Source of the DNA: Acidobacterium sp.
Lineage (GTDB): Bacteria > Acidobacteriota > Terriglobia > Terriglobales > Acidobacteriaceae
NCBI GenBank assembly: GCA_003131625.1
Contig: PKVY01000081.1
Location: 27,232-91,231 of the forward strand
Direction of reading: 5' to 3'
Length of the DNA: 64,000 nucleotides
Part shown: piece after piece, positions 25,673 through 35,094 of the stretch
Position numbering within the stretch: the first letter of the stretch is position 1
Layout: the number at the start of each line of letters is the position of its first letter
Translations under genes and position numbers: made by a program
Notes under the pieces: model-generated
The model's database searches: none
The model's input: only the letters and a program-made list of their open reading frames with translations
What the model was told of the DNA's origin: nothing

Positions 25673-26422
25673 GTGAACAATCCAGCAGAGAAAAGCAGCG
25701 GCGGGGCGGTCTATGTGGGCTGCTCGGGATGGGCGTATCCGACGTGGAAGCCGGCGTTTTATCCGGAGAAGCTGCCGTCGAAGAAGTTTCTGGAGTACTA
25801 CGCGACGCGGCTCAACTCGGTCGAGGTGAACTACACCTTCCGGAGTTTTCCGCGGCGGACGGCCATCGATGCGTGGCTTGCGCAGACGGGCGAGGGCTTT
25901 CGATTCTCGTTCAAGGCTCCGCAGCGGATCACGCATTTTCAGCGGCTGCACGAATGCGGGCCGACGCTCGAGGCTTTTGCCGGCGCGATTCAGCCGGTGG
26001 CCGATGCGGGCCGTCTGGGTCCTGTGCTGTTTCAACTACCGCCGAATTTCAAGGCCGATGAAGGGCGGCTCGCGCAGTTTCTTGCCGATGCGAAGGGGTG
26101 CCGTTTTCGCATGGCGTTTGAGTTTCGGCATGAATCGTGGTTCGACGCAGCGATCTATCGGCTGCTGGAACGGCATGAGGCCGCATTGTGCGTCGCCGAG
26201 AGCGACGATCTGGTGACGCCGGACGTCGCGACCGCCCCGTTCGCGTGCTATCGCCGACGGAAGACCGAGTACTCCGATGCGCAGCTGGCGGAGATCAGCA
26301 GGGGACTGGCAGAACGCGCGGCCCGGGGCGATGTGTTCGCGTACTTCAAGCATGAAGAGGAGCCGATGGGAGCTTTGTGGGCGGCTTCCGTGCTCGCGTC
26401 GGTGCAGGGGCGCGCTTCGTGA
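25673..26422 (+). CDS. DUF72 (YecE-like) protein
   Basis: 249 residues of the TIM-barrel-like DUF72 family: YVGCSGWAYPTWKPAFYP, LNSVEVNYTFRSFP, FSFKAPQRITH, LGPVLFQLPPNF, MAFEFRHESWFD and the closing VFAYFKHEE. The biochemical role of the family is unknown. GTG 25673 is the likely start because the tRNA-His gene ends at 25634. Its TGA overlaps the start of the YheT-like gene (GTGA). Confidence 0.88.
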   Translation: MNNPAEKSSGGAVYVGCSGWAYPTWKPAFYPEKLPSKKFLEYYATRLNSVEVNYTFRSFPRRTAIDAWLAQTGEGFRFSFKAPQRITHFQRLHECGPTLEAFAGAIQPVADAGRLGPVLFQLPPNFKADEGRLAQFLADAKGCRFRMAFEFRHESWFDAAIYRLLERHEAALCVAESDDLVTPDVATAPFACYRRRKTEYSDAQLAEISRGLAERAARGDVFAYFKHEEEPMGALWAASVLASVQGRAS

Positions 26423-27495
26423 ATGTGCTGCCGTCGCCTGCCGCCTTCGAAAATGCGCGGTGGTGGACGGACTTTATCCCGCGGCGCTGGCTGCGCAACG
26501 GACATCTGCAAACCCTGGCGGGGAATTTTCTGCCGCGGCGTCTGACGCTGCCCGAACCGGAGCCGTTGCTGGTGGAAGTGGAAGGCCCAGTGGCGGGCTA
26601 CGGGCCGAGCCGGGTGCTGTGCCATTGCCACTGGCAGCCACGCGAGGTGCGCAGCCGGCGGTTGACCGTGGTCCTGGTGCATGGGCTCGAGGGATCGTCG
26701 AACTCGCAGTACATCGTGGGCAATACAGCGCGCGCGCTCGCGGCAGGGCTCAATGTGGTGCGCATGAACATGCGTTCCTGCGGCGGGACGGATGATCTTT
26801 CGCCGACGATTTATCACTCTGGGCGATCGGGCGACATGGGGCGCGTGGTAGACGCCATCATTCGCGAGCAGCGGCTGGAGGCCGTGGCGCTGGTCGGCTA
26901 CTCGATGGGCGGGAATCTGGTGCTGCGCTGGGCGGGAGAAGCGGGGGCGAACCCGCCGCGCGAACTGAAAGCTGTGGTGGGCGTTTCGCCGCTGATGGAT
27001 CTGGCGGCTTCGTCGGCTGCGTTGCATCGACCGCAGAATCGTCTTTATGAGCGGCACTTTTTGCGGTCGATGATCGCGCGGGTACGGCGGCGGATGACGA
27101 TGTACCCCAGGATTTATGCCGATGCGGCGCTCGATCGGATTCACACCATGAGGCAGTTCGACCATCACATCGTCGCGCGCTACGGAGGCTTCGCCGACGC
27201 GGACGATTACTACTACAGCGTGGCCAGCTCACATTACGCGGGGTCGCTGCGGGTCCCGACGCTGATTGTGCATGCGCTCGACGACCCTTTTATCCGCATG
27301 TTGCCGCAGACGCGCGCAGCGCTGATCGGGAACCCGCACGTGACATTTCTTGAGACGCAGCACGGAGGGCACTGCGCCTTTCTGGCGCCGGCGACTGAGA
27401 CGAGCCGCGACGGCTACTGGGCGGAGAAGACGCTGCTGGGATTCCTGACGCGAGAGGATCCGGAACGTGCGGGGGCTTCGGCGCATGGAAGCTGA
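26419..27495 (+). CDS. YheT-like alpha/beta hydrolase
   Basis: 358 residues. Begins with the family segment [20 protein letters not shown]. The oxyanion loop is [11 protein letters not shown], the nucleophile elbow [14 protein letters not shown], the acid HALDDPF and the base GGHCAF. YheT-type enzymes are cytoplasmic esterases or lipases of unknown physiological substrate. GTG 26419 overlaps the DUF72 stop, and the 3' end overlaps the next gene by 11 bases, so the three are one operon. Confidence 0.9.
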   Translation: MNVLPSPAAFENARWWTDFIPRRWLRNGHLQTLAGNFLPRRLTLPEPEPLLVEVEGPVAGYGPSRVLCHCHWQPREVRSRRLTVVLVHGLEGSSNSQYIVGNTARALAAGLNVVRMNMRSCGGTDDLSPTIYHSGRSGDMGRVVDAIIREQRLEAVALVGYSMGGNLVLRWAGEAGANPPRELKAVVGVSPLMDLAASSAALHRPQNRLYERHFLRSMIARVRRRMTMYPRIYADAALDRIHTMRQFDHHIVARYGGFADADDYYYSVASSHYAGSLRVPTLIVHALDDPFIRMLPQTRAALIGNPHVTFLETQHGGHCAFLAPATETSRDGYWAEKTLLGFLTREDPERAGASAHGS

Positions 27496-28060
27496 CTGGG
27501 CTGCGGAGGTCGGCCGGAATCTTGCTTCCATCGACGTGGACTGGCCGGGATTTGTCGATCTGCGGAAACGTCCCGAAGAGATTGGGTCGATTGGCGAGGC
27601 GGTCGAGAGCACGGCCTTGCGCGATGTGCTTGTGCTGCTGAACGGTTCGGACTCGCCGGTGCTCTCCTCGAAATGCGATGTATGGGCGCTGGCCGCAGAG
27701 GAGATCGATCCTCTGGAGTTCGATTGCGTGGCGGCGGAAGCTGGAGTTGGGTTGGCATCCTGGATCGACGTGGTTGCGCGGGATTCGAGCGCCTTCGGCT
27801 CGTTCGGAGAGCACGAGGCCTGGGTTCGCCGCGCCGTGAAGCGGCTGCGGGCGATGCCGGAGTCGCAGGGGAGAGTGGATCTGGTGATTCGCGGTGCGAC
27901 ATCGGGCGGCGCGGAGGGCTTCGGAATCACCCTCTACGCCGCCGGTTGTGGAACGGATACTCTCGCGGCGCGCGACGCCTGGGAGGCGATTTTGCGGGCT
28001 GCGGCGCCGATTACAATGAGAGAGGCAGCGCCGCGCAATGCGGCAACCGCGGGCGAGTAG
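27485..28060 (+). CDS. Conserved-looking acidic protein, unknown function
   Basis: 191 residues from ATG 27485, overlapping the YheT-like gene by 11 bases. Soluble, acidic, Ala-rich; starts [20 protein letters not shown] and contains [26 protein letters not shown] and [18 protein letters not shown]. No known motif, signal peptide or membrane span. Its last ten bases, including the stop, lie inside the tRNA-Arg gene. Coding is supported by its coupling with the two upstream genes rather than by homology. Confidence 0.6.
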   Translation: MEADWAAEVGRNLASIDVDWPGFVDLRKRPEEIGSIGEAVESTALRDVLVLLNGSDSPVLSSKCDVWALAAEEIDPLEFDCVAAEAGVGLASWIDVVARDSSAFGSFGEHEAWVRRAVKRLRAMPESQGRVDLVIRGATSGGAEGFGITLYAAGCGTDTLAARDAWEAILRAAAPITMREAAPRNAATAGE

Positions 28061-28127
28061 CTCAATTGGATAGAGCACCGGCCTTCTAAGCCGGGGGTTG
28101 TGGGTTCGATTCCCGCCTCGCCTACCA
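28051..28127 (+). tRNA. tRNA-Arg (UCU)
   Basis: 77 bases with CCA encoded. Acceptor GGGCGAG pairs with CTCGCCT (first pair G-U), D arm TAGCTCAATTGGATAGAGC, anticodon TCT in CCTTCTAAG, T loop GGTTCGATTCC. The 3' 20 bases are repeated downstream at 28155-28174. Confidence 0.95.
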
Positions 28128-28154
28128 CATTGCATCAAGGAATCTGAGCAGAAG

Positions 28155-28174
28155 GATTCCCGCCTCGCCTACCA
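28155..28174 (+). repeat. Duplicate of the tRNA-Arg 3' end (att-like)
   Basis: Perfect 20-base copy of tRNA-Arg positions 28108-28127 (half the T loop, the T-stem 3' strand, acceptor 3' strand and CCA), separated from the original by 27 bases. This is the sequence normally left by tyrosine-recombinase integration into a tRNA gene. No integrase is nearby. Confidence 0.85.
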
Positions 28175-28195
28175 AGCTATGCTGAACAGCCGAAA

Positions 28196-29122
28196 TCACA
28201 CGGCGCTCAAGGCAGATTCGTAGCGAGATCCTGTGGCCATCAGGTTTTCAATGCTGCTGACGGCCTGAATGCCGCCCCTTGCGCCAACGGCGGTGCAGTT
28301 CAGGGCCGCGGCGGCACAGGCAAAATCGAGTGTTTGCGCCAGAGGCGATCTTTGCAGCAGGCCGTAGATGAATCCCGCATGAAAGATGTCACCGGCTCCG
28401 GTTGTATCGACCACTTCGACACGATAAGCAGGCCGATAACAGAAATCATGACCGTCCCAGGCCAGCACCCCGTCCTGTCCGAGCGTTGCTGCCGTCAGGC
28501 GGCAGCCGTATTGCAGCCGCGTCGCCATCAGTGATTCTCTTAGATCGGACTTGCCGGTAAGCTGACCGGGGATATTCCGGCTCACGATCAGGTAATCCAC
28601 TTTTTCGATCAATTGCTCGACGTCCGGATACAGTTCGTCAAGATCGGCGACCACGGGAATTCCCGCCTCCCGCGCCCAGCCTGCCGCAGAGATGGCCGCG
28701 GCTGTGTCGCGACCATCGACATGAAGGGCGCGGGCATCGGTGATCCATTCCCTGCGCAGTTCTTCGGGGCGTAGGGTAAGACGTTCATCACGCTTCCAGA
28801 GAACGGTTCTCTCGCCTGAATCTTCGACCAGAATGAAGGACTGGTGGCTGGCACAGTCGCGGGCGGTGATGATTTTCGCTTCCACTCCTGCGCGAGCGAA
28901 TTCGGCACGATGCAGATCGGCAGCGGCGTCGTCGCCGAGCTTGCCAACGTAGCGCGCCCGCAAGCCCCAGCGCTGGCAGGCGACCATGGCGCTGGCCACT
29001 TGTCCTCCGGGCAATACGGAGGCAGAGCGAATCTCGACTTTAGACCCCGAAACGGGATACTGCGAAACGGGAATCAGCGTATCCGTGGCGTTGAGTCCAA
29101 CGCCCACGATATCGATTGGCAC
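28196..29122 (-). CDS. PfkB-family carbohydrate kinase
   Basis: 308 residues of the ribokinase/PfkB fold. Signature 1 region PGGQVASAMVACQRWG; signature 2 DTTGAGDIFHAGF with the catalytic Asp and anion hole. VSRNIPGQL and LGQDGVLAWDG are family blocks. It phosphorylates a sugar or nucleoside with ATP in the cytoplasm; the substrate cannot be decided. It lies 72 bases after a GRP/RhaT-type transporter on the same strand, a natural import-then-phosphorylate pair. Confidence 0.88.
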   Translation of the reverse strand: MPIDIVGVGLNATDTLIPVSQYPVSGSKVEIRSASVLPGGQVASAMVACQRWGLRARYVGKLGDDAAADLHRAEFARAGVEAKIITARDCASHQSFILVEDSGERTVLWKRDERLTLRPEELRREWITDARALHVDGRDTAAAISAAGWAREAGIPVVADLDELYPDVEQLIEKVDYLIVSRNIPGQLTGKSDLRESLMATRLQYGCRLTAATLGQDGVLAWDGHDFCYRPAYRVEVVDTTGAGDIFHAGFIYGLLQRSPLAQTLDFACAAAALNCTAVGARGGIQAVSSIENLMATGSRYESALSAV

Positions 29123-29194
29123 TAATTTTTCCTCAAGCCGATGATGTCAATGTAACTGGAACGCGCGCCGTTGCGAAAGGCGACTTTACAGTTC

Positions 29195-30535
29195 TCATGC
29201 GAACCGCGTTTTTTTCCAGAGCATCCATCCACAGACGACGAGTACCGCGATCAGAATTGCGATGAGCGCGAGGGCAGGGGGAAACTGCATCGTCAGCCGC
29301 GGAATACGGACGCCGACCGCAGACCACGCGAAAACTCCGACGGCCGCGATCAGGATGAGATAGTCCCACCAGCGGCGGGCTCCTGCTCCGCCGGAGTCGC
29401 TCTCCAGACCATCCTGAGCGCGCAATGTCTGCGCCAGATCGAGATTGTAGCGGTTGCATTCTCGCTCGACTGCCCGCATGCAGGATGCGGATTCGGCTGC
29501 GGAAACGCCAGCTCCGGCGATCAACATCGCTCCTGCAATCATCACGCCGGACGCAGCCAGCGCCAGCAGTCGCGCGGAGCCCTGGGTATGGGATAACTCA
29601 CCGAAGACGAGCACCCCCCAGGCAAATCCCCACAGCTGATTTGTGTTCGAAAGCGGAATGGCGCGGCTGATGCCCACATATTTTGTTGCATATTGCTGGA
29701 ACAGGTCGCCGATGACCCAGCAGAATCCGCCGAGCAGCAGCCAGAAGAGCCAGGGACGCATGGCATGGAGGTCCAGCCAGAGGGATGGAATTCCTCCTGG
29801 TAATGCGGCGGCCAAACCGAGCATGGTTCCGACCTCTCCGAAAGTGAAAATGGTGACAAAGGAGAGAGGGTTCATTCCGGTGAGATAGGCTTTGCGATAC
29901 GGCACATACATCGTGCCCCAAAGCAGACCCGCTCCCAGAGCCGCAACAACGCCGTTCAGGGCGCGACCCGGGGTTCCGGCGAAGGTATGAATGGAAATCG
30001 CGGAGAGGAGGACGGAGCCGAGGACAATCGCGCCTGCGCCGCCCAGCACTTTGGCCCAGCTTCCGGCTGAGGCTCCGCGCAACTCGTGGAAGAGCGCCCA
30101 TCCCCAAAAGATGCCGACGAGCGTATTCGTGTTCCACAGGGGAAAGGCGATGGCGAGGCCGACATCGCGAATGGCGAAGATAGTGAGGGTATTGGCCACG
30201 GACCAGAGCGCTCCCGCGAGAATCGCCCACAAAATTAAATGCGGCCGCTGGCGCAGGTCGCGCAGAACCGACTCGGTACCTTTCATCGCGACCGGCAAAG
30301 TCCATCGGGCGAGGAAAACTCCAAGCACCATGCAAAAGGAGATTGCGAAGGGCCGGAACCCCGATGCGACCAGGCGGGCTGGGGCTTCCGCGGCTCCCAG
30401 CCATGCGCCGGCAGCAAACGCGCACAAGGTACCGAGCCGATGCCGTATCTGCGGAACCGGAAGTGAAGTGCGGGCCGGCTCCGGAGTCGGGACAGAATTC
30501 GAAATCAAAAGTTCGCTCCGCTGATACGGCTGCAT
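29195..30535 (-). CDS. GRP/RhaT-type sugar permease
   Basis: 446 residues and about ten membrane helices of the DMT-type glucose/rhamnose transporter families: LIAWAILAGALWSVANTL-like helix, AFPLWNTNTLVGIFWGW, GLLWGTMYVPYRKAY, LGGFCWVIGDLFQQYA, IPLSNTNQLWGFAWGVLVFG. The repeated PLxNTN motif in both halves reflects the internal duplication of the family. ATG 30535 is chosen because GGAAG lies about 8 bases upstream. The C-terminus has an extra cytosolic loop and an additional helix or two. Probably transcribed with the PfkB kinase downstream. Confidence 0.85.
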   Translation of the reverse strand: MQPYQRSELLISNSVPTPEPARTSLPVPQIRHRLGTLCAFAAGAWLGAAEAPARLVASGFRPFAISFCMVLGVFLARWTLPVAMKGTESVLRDLRQRPHLILWAILAGALWSVANTLTIFAIRDVGLAIAFPLWNTNTLVGIFWGWALFHELRGASAGSWAKVLGGAGAIVLGSVLLSAISIHTFAGTPGRALNGVVAALGAGLLWGTMYVPYRKAYLTGMNPLSFVTIFTFGEVGTMLGLAAALPGGIPSLWLDLHAMRPWLFWLLLGGFCWVIGDLFQQYATKYVGISRAIPLSNTNQLWGFAWGVLVFGELSHTQGSARLLALAASGVMIAGAMLIAGAGVSAAESASCMRAVERECNRYNLDLAQTLRAQDGLESDSGGAGARRWWDYLILIAAVGVFAWSAVGVRIPRLTMQFPPALALIAILIAVLVVCGWMLWKKTRFA

Positions 30536-30636
30536 TAGTGTATCTTCCGGGCGTATGCTGGCAATGCTCTTCCTGATTTCCCGCTGGAGGCAGCCGCCGA
30601 ATTTCTGACCCATATACCTCGATCCGCAGAGGGACA

Positions 30637-30726
30637 ATGGTGCGAGCTATCGTGACCGACGGCCACTTTTGGGCGCCGCTGCTGGTGCTGATTTTGGGGA
30701 TTGCGCTCCTGGTGCACATGACTTAG
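30637..30726 (+). CDS. Predicted 29-residue single-span membrane peptide
   Basis: A short frame: charged start (MVRAIVTDGHFW) and one hydrophobic helix (APLLVLILGIALLVHM). GAGGG 5 bases before the ATG supports translation. It lies divergent to the sugar permease and 180 bases before the sigma factor. No homology claim is made; too short for coding statistics. Confidence 0.35.
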   Translation: MVRAIVTDGHFWAPLLVLILGIALLVHMT

Positions 30727-30861
30727 TCATCGTCTGCCGGTCGGGCGCGGTACCCGTCGAGTCGCGATCGGTATCTTCACTTATGCCGTCGGCCACTTCC
30801 GGTCACCGTCGCAATTTCATCGAGGCGATCCGGAAGGTGATCGCAGGGAAATCCCGCGGGT

Positions 30862-30884
30862 GGTAACGTCCAACATGAAGTAAC
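30862..30884 (+). promoter_or_regulatory. Possible sigma-factor autoregulatory site
   Basis: GTAAC occurs at 30863-30867 and 30880-30884, 17 bases apart and just upstream of the ECF-like sigma gene. ECF promoters often have an AAC-containing -35 about 16-17 bases before a short -10. This is only a candidate; one occurrence cannot define a promoter class. Confidence 0.25.
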
Positions 30885-30906
30885 ATCGGCAGATGCGCGT
30901 GCATTG

Positions 30907-31617
30907 ATGGATCTGAGCACGATTTCCTCGGAAGAACTCACCCGGCTCTGCGTCGAAGCCGGCGAATCAGAGGCATGGACGGAATTCGTGCGCCGGTTCC
31001 AGAAGCCGATTGCCCTCACCGTTCTGCGAATTTCTCGTATATGGGGGCTGGCCTGCCCCTCCACAGTGGATGACCTGGTCCAGGATACCTACCTGCGCCT
31101 ATGTGCCGACGGATGCCGGCTCCTTCGTGATTTCAGAACCGGCACGGAAGGGGCGAACTCCCTGACGGCGCTGGTAAGAGTCGTGGCATCGAATATTGCG
31201 CACGACTATTTCCGCAACAAGACGGCACAAAAACGAGGGGGCATCCAGACTGCAGGGGGGCAGGAACTGCCCGATGAGGCTCTTCTGAGCGACTTATGGA
31301 CCGGTGCGCAGGATATTGAGCGCACCGTCCAGCTTCGAGAAATCGACCGCGTTTTGAGCGATGCGCCCGATGCAGCCATCTCGACGCGGGAGCGACTGAT
31401 CTTCCGGCTGTATTTCCAGCAAGGGCTGACAGCGGCCGCCATTGCCACGCTTCCAGGTATCGATCTCAGCACCAAGGGGGTCGAAAGCGCCATTTTTCGT
31501 GTTTCCAGGTACTTGCGGCTGCGTCTGAATCCGCAGCCGAACTGTGGTGAAGATTCTCGCAGTTTGCCGGAGGGGCAGATCGATCGAATTCCGATCAAGA
31601 GAGAGGGAGCCTGTTGA
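30907..31617 (+). CDS. ECF-like sigma-70 family RNA polymerase sigma factor
   Basis: 236 residues. Region 2 is visible as VDDLVQDTYLRLC and LVRVVASNIAHDYFRNK (core binding and -10 recognition), region 4 as RERLIFRLYFQQGLTAAAIA and TKGVESAIFRVSRYLRLRL (HTH for the -35). Region 3 is missing, as in ECF factors. Between the domains is a longer than usual linker (about 100-135). It directs RNA polymerase to a dedicated promoter set. The next gene, 78 bases downstream, begins with an anti-sigma-type zinc motif, so that protein is the expected regulator. Confidence 0.88.
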   Translation: MDLSTISSEELTRLCVEAGESEAWTEFVRRFQKPIALTVLRISRIWGLACPSTVDDLVQDTYLRLCADGCRLLRDFRTGTEGANSLTALVRVVASNIAHDYFRNKTAQKRGGIQTAGGQELPDEALLSDLWTGAQDIERTVQLREIDRVLSDAPDAAISTRERLIFRLYFQQGLTAAAIATLPGIDLSTKGVESAIFRVSRYLRLRLNPQPNCGEDSRSLPEGQIDRIPIKREGAC

Positions 31618-31695
31618 TGACTGGAAAAGACAGGTTTGCTGCCTCATCGCCCCGTCGGGGATCGCTGCTTCGATTCGACGCGGAGAGGAGGGTCT

Positions 31696-34600
31696 GTGGC
31701 CGATCAGGAATCTGAAATGCGCCCTGATAATCCGTCATTGCGGTCATGCCCTGAGCCGTCCGTCTGGGCGTCCTTCTGCACGGGTCAAATGGCCGAGACG
31801 AACGACGCGGAATCCCTGCTCGCTCATGCCGCGGAGTGCTTGAGGTGCGGACTTCTTCTCAAAGAGGCGCTCGCTGTCTTCGCTCAGGATCCGGATCCGG
31901 AAGAAAGAGAGATTCTGGCCCGGCTCGCCAGCAGCCAGGAAGATTGGCAGAGGCGGGTTGGCGGCGAGCTCTTTGCCGTGTCCCGGACGGCGCAAGGGAA
32001 GACGGCGCCCCCTCGGTCCCGCATCCGCCTGGTGTTGTGGCCGGTCTCTGTCGCCGCGGTTCTGGCTGTCGGCGCCGTGGCGCTGTGGCTCTACCGGGCA
32101 AACCACTCCGTCGATCGATTGCTGGCTCGGGCCTATGACCAGCGGAGACTCACGGAACTGCGGATTCCCTATGGGATGCCAGTGGCGCTGTACTCACCGG
32201 TTCGCGGCGCCGGGGCCGCGGAGTTGCCCGACATGCTGGAAGCGCGGCTCACCGCCGAACGAGGGCTCGAGAAGGATCCCATGAGTCCACAATGGCACCA
32301 AATCCTCGGCCGGATCGACGTCGTCGCCATGGAGCCCGCATCGGCTCTGGCACAATTCCAGATTGCGGAAGTGCGCGATCCCCATCTTGCGCGGATCCAG
32401 TTCGATCTCGGAACGGCCTGGTTCGAGCTCGGTGAGAGCACAGGCGACACCAGCAACTACGGCTATGCGGCGGAACGCTTCAGCCGATTCCTGAATTCGG
32501 TGAACGGCCGCGATGCTGTGGCGCTCTATGACCGGGCTCTTTGCTGGGAAAGGACCGGAGTTCTCGAGCTGGCGCGCAGGGACCTGAGGGCAGCGCTCGA
32601 TGCGGAAAGCAATAGAAACTGGCGTCGTGCTATGGAACAGAAGCTTCACGCGCTCGATCAGCCGGCGCCTGGCGGCGCGGCATCGAAGGCCGAGCCGGGT
32701 TCCTTCACTTCCGGGAAACTCGATGATTATGAAGAGCACCTGACACCGGCGCTTGCAAGGCAGCTGTCTCATCCCTCTGCTGATAACCTGGCGGAGCTTC
32801 GTCGCATCGCAAGCATCGGAGAAAGCCACCACGATTACTGGCTTGCCGACTGGCTGACCGCATCTGCACGCATGCAGTCGGCCCAGGGAGACGCAGCGCT
32901 TGCGGCTGCGATTGAGGAGAATCTGAGCGGGAACTCCGGGCGCGGTCTGGACGACTCCATTGCGGCGCAGCGCTTCTATCGATTTGCCGGGAACACGGCG
33001 GGTGGACTCCGAGCGGCATACGAGGAAGCCTATGCGCTGCGAAGAACAGGGCGACCGCAGGATTGTCTGCAGAAGCTTGTGCCTTTGCTTCGTGCCGTGG
33101 TGGAACTGCGATATTCGTACATGAACGCGTCTCTGCTCCTGGACAGGAGTGTATGTCTGGCGATGGTCGGACAGTTTGAGAACGCCAGAAGCGATGCGCA
33201 GGCGGGACTCAGCCTGGCAAAGGCCTCCGGCTTCCCGGCCCTGGAAATGCGTGCAATGGGCTTTATGGCGGGTTTCTTCTCAGAAGAAGGCCTGGTGGAA
33301 CAAGGCTGGAACAGGGACACAGCAGGCCTCCTGGGAGCGGCGGGCCCGCTGCTTTCGCCCATGCGGCAGTACCAGTTTCTTGCGGATATGACCCTGGACG
33401 CTGGCACTTTGGGTCTGACCGAGGTTGCTGCGCAGCTCGCGGCCGAGAGCGCCCGAGCGTCGACCCGTACGGGAGATCTGCAGATTGCCGCCTATGCGAC
33501 GGAGTTGCTGGGGCAAAAAGACACGGTCGCGGGAAAGCCGCGGGATGCCGCCCAGGCGTTCGCACGGGCGGACTCCACCTTGGGACAACTGGGGAACAGT
33601 AGTGCTTTGCGACTTTATCGCGCGGACTGGTCTGCTGATCGTGCCGAGCTGGATTTGCAGCAAGGTCATCGCGACCTCGCGGCCCGGCAGCTCGACGACG
33701 CGCTCCCTGCGGTGGAAGCTAGTCGCGATCTCATCATTGAACTGAATTACTGGACCAGGAGAGCGCAGCTGGAAGGTGCGGAGGGGCGTTGGGACTGCTC
33801 GCTCGCCAGCGCCACGAAAGCGACTGGATATGCTGAGACGGCGTTTGCGGGACTCCGAACCAGCGATGAGCGCCGCGCCTGGCAACAAAACACGCGGAGC
33901 GCCTGGCTGGCTCTGGTCGATTCGCTTCTGGCGGACCAGAAGCCGACCGAGGCGCTGAACGCGTGGCTCCATTTCCGTGCTGCGCCTGAGCTTCCTTTTG
34001 CCGCGTCGGGATCTTTCGTGACCGCGGCAGAAGGACCTCTCCCGGGACTGCATGCGCCTTCTATCTCTGAAGTGCTGATCTATGTTCGACTGCCGGATCG
34101 GTATGTCGCGTTGCGTCCGGCATCACCCGGCAAACCGGAACAGGTGGTGCCTCTCCGGGTGAATCCCGATTCACTGGACCAGATGGTGCGTACTTTTTCG
34201 CTCCTTTGCGCGAACCCCCGTTCGCCGCCCGCGGACATTGAGTCGCTGGGCGGCCAGCTTTATTCGATCCTGATCGCACCGCTGGAGCCGCTGCCCGCGG
34301 AGCTGCGCATCGATACTTCCGGCGCGCTCGACCGGTTGCCGTTCGTCGCCCTGGTCGCTCCCGACGGCAGTTATCTGGCCAGCCGGATTCCTGTTGTTCA
34401 GTTGCCGGACTTCTGGGCGCTGCGACCGCCGCAGGATGCGCCGCCAGTCACCGCCAGGGATCGCCTTGTGCTCGCAGACGTACCGCGAGATGCAGATCGG
34501 AATCTCGCCTCGATCCCGCAGCTTTACGACGAAAGCGATAGTCTGGCGAGCCGCTTTCCCCACCTCAAGAGGGTTGGAACGGGTGACGCTATGGCCGCGC

Positions 34601-35049
34601 GTCTGATCGGGCAGCTTGCCTCCTCCGATATTTTCCATTTCGTCGGCCACTCTGTTTCTGAGGGTTCCTCCGCCGGCCTGCTGCTCGGCTCGTCGCCGGA
34701 TCATGCCGCGGCGCTTTTGACGCCGTCTTCGCTGGATGGGAAATTCCTGCCCCACTGCCGTCTGGTGGTTCTTGCGGCTTGTTCGACGATGGGAGAGGAC
34801 CCGCGTCCGGTGGATGAGCCTTTCGCCCTGCCGGCTGCCTTTCTTCGCGCTGGCGCAAACGATGTTCTGGCGACGCGCTGGAATGTGGACTCGGCAGCAA
34901 CGAAGTCCCTCGTGATCGCCTTCTACGACGAACTCCTCAAAGGGAAAACTCCCGCAGTTGCGTTAATGAGTGCACAGGCGGTTGTCCGAGGGATCACTTC
35001 CTTCCGGCACCCCTATTACTGGGCATCATTTTCGCTGTTCGAACAGTGA
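31696..35049 (+). CDS. Membrane anti-sigma-like/TPR/CHAT protease fusion
   Basis: 1117 residues. GTG 31696 is fixed by GGAGAGGAGGG a few bases upstream. Residues 1-75 contain His44-x3-Cys48-x2-Cys51 (LLAHAAECLRCG), the zf-HC2 pattern of zinc-binding anti-sigma factors. One membrane helix lies at about 111-133, with Arg-rich flank on its N side, predicting a cytoplasmic N-terminus and an external remainder. About 140-830 is an Ala/Leu-rich helical region with TPR-like repeats. The C-terminal 300 residues form a CHAT domain with the caspase-like dyad His985 (HFVGHSVSEG) and Cys1029 (VVLAACSTMGED). Cleavage of a partner and control of the upstream sigma factor are inferred. Confidence 0.85.
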   Translation: MADQESEMRPDNPSLRSCPEPSVWASFCTGQMAETNDAESLLAHAAECLRCGLLLKEALAVFAQDPDPEEREILARLASSQEDWQRRVGGELFAVSRTAQGKTAPPRSRIRLVLWPVSVAAVLAVGAVALWLYRANHSVDRLLARAYDQRRLTELRIPYGMPVALYSPVRGAGAAELPDMLEARLTAERGLEKDPMSPQWHQILGRIDVVAMEPASALAQFQIAEVRDPHLARIQFDLGTAWFELGESTGDTSNYGYAAERFSRFLNSVNGRDAVALYDRALCWERTGVLELARRDLRAALDAESNRNWRRAMEQKLHALDQPAPGGAASKAEPGSFTSGKLDDYEEHLTPALARQLSHPSADNLAELRRIASIGESHHDYWLADWLTASARMQSAQGDAALAAAIEENLSGNSGRGLDDSIAAQRFYRFAGNTAGGLRAAYEEAYALRRTGRPQDCLQKLVPLLRAVVELRYSYMNASLLLDRSVCLAMVGQFENARSDAQAGLSLAKASGFPALEMRAMGFMAGFFSEEGLVEQGWNRDTAGLLGAAGPLLSPMRQYQFLADMTLDAGTLGLTEVAAQLAAESARASTRTGDLQIAAYATELLGQKDTVAGKPRDAAQAFARADSTLGQLGNSSALRLYRADWSADRAELDLQQGHRDLAARQLDDALPAVEASRDLIIELNYWTRRAQLEGAEGRWDCSLASATKATGYAETAFAGLRTSDERRAWQQNTRSAWLALVDSLLADQKPTEALNAWLHFRAAPELPFAASGSFVTAAEGPLPGLHAPSISEVLIYVRLPDRYVALRPASPGKPEQVVPLRVNPDSLDQMVRTFSLLCANPRSPPADIESLGGQLYSILIAPLEPLPAELRIDTSGALDRLPFVALVAPDGSYLASRIPVVQLPDFWALRPPQDAPPVTARDRLVLADVPRDADRNLASIPQLYDESDSLASRFPHLKRVGTGDAMAARLIGQLASSDIFHFVGHSVSEGSSAGLLLGSSPDHAAALLTPSSLDGKFLPHCRLVVLAACSTMGEDPRPVDEPFALPAAFLRAGANDVLATRWNVDSAATKSLVIAFYDELLKGKTPAVALMSAQAVVRGITSFRHPYYWASFSLFEQ

Positions 35050-35094
35050 ACCTGCGGATCGCGAATCCCCCCATCGATGCCGGAGGAGTACGCC

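Noticed and set aside
30783-30866. 27-codon frame (MPSATSGHRRN...) before the sigma gene
   Set aside because: No ribosome site, no hydrophobic or conserved pattern; treated as chance.
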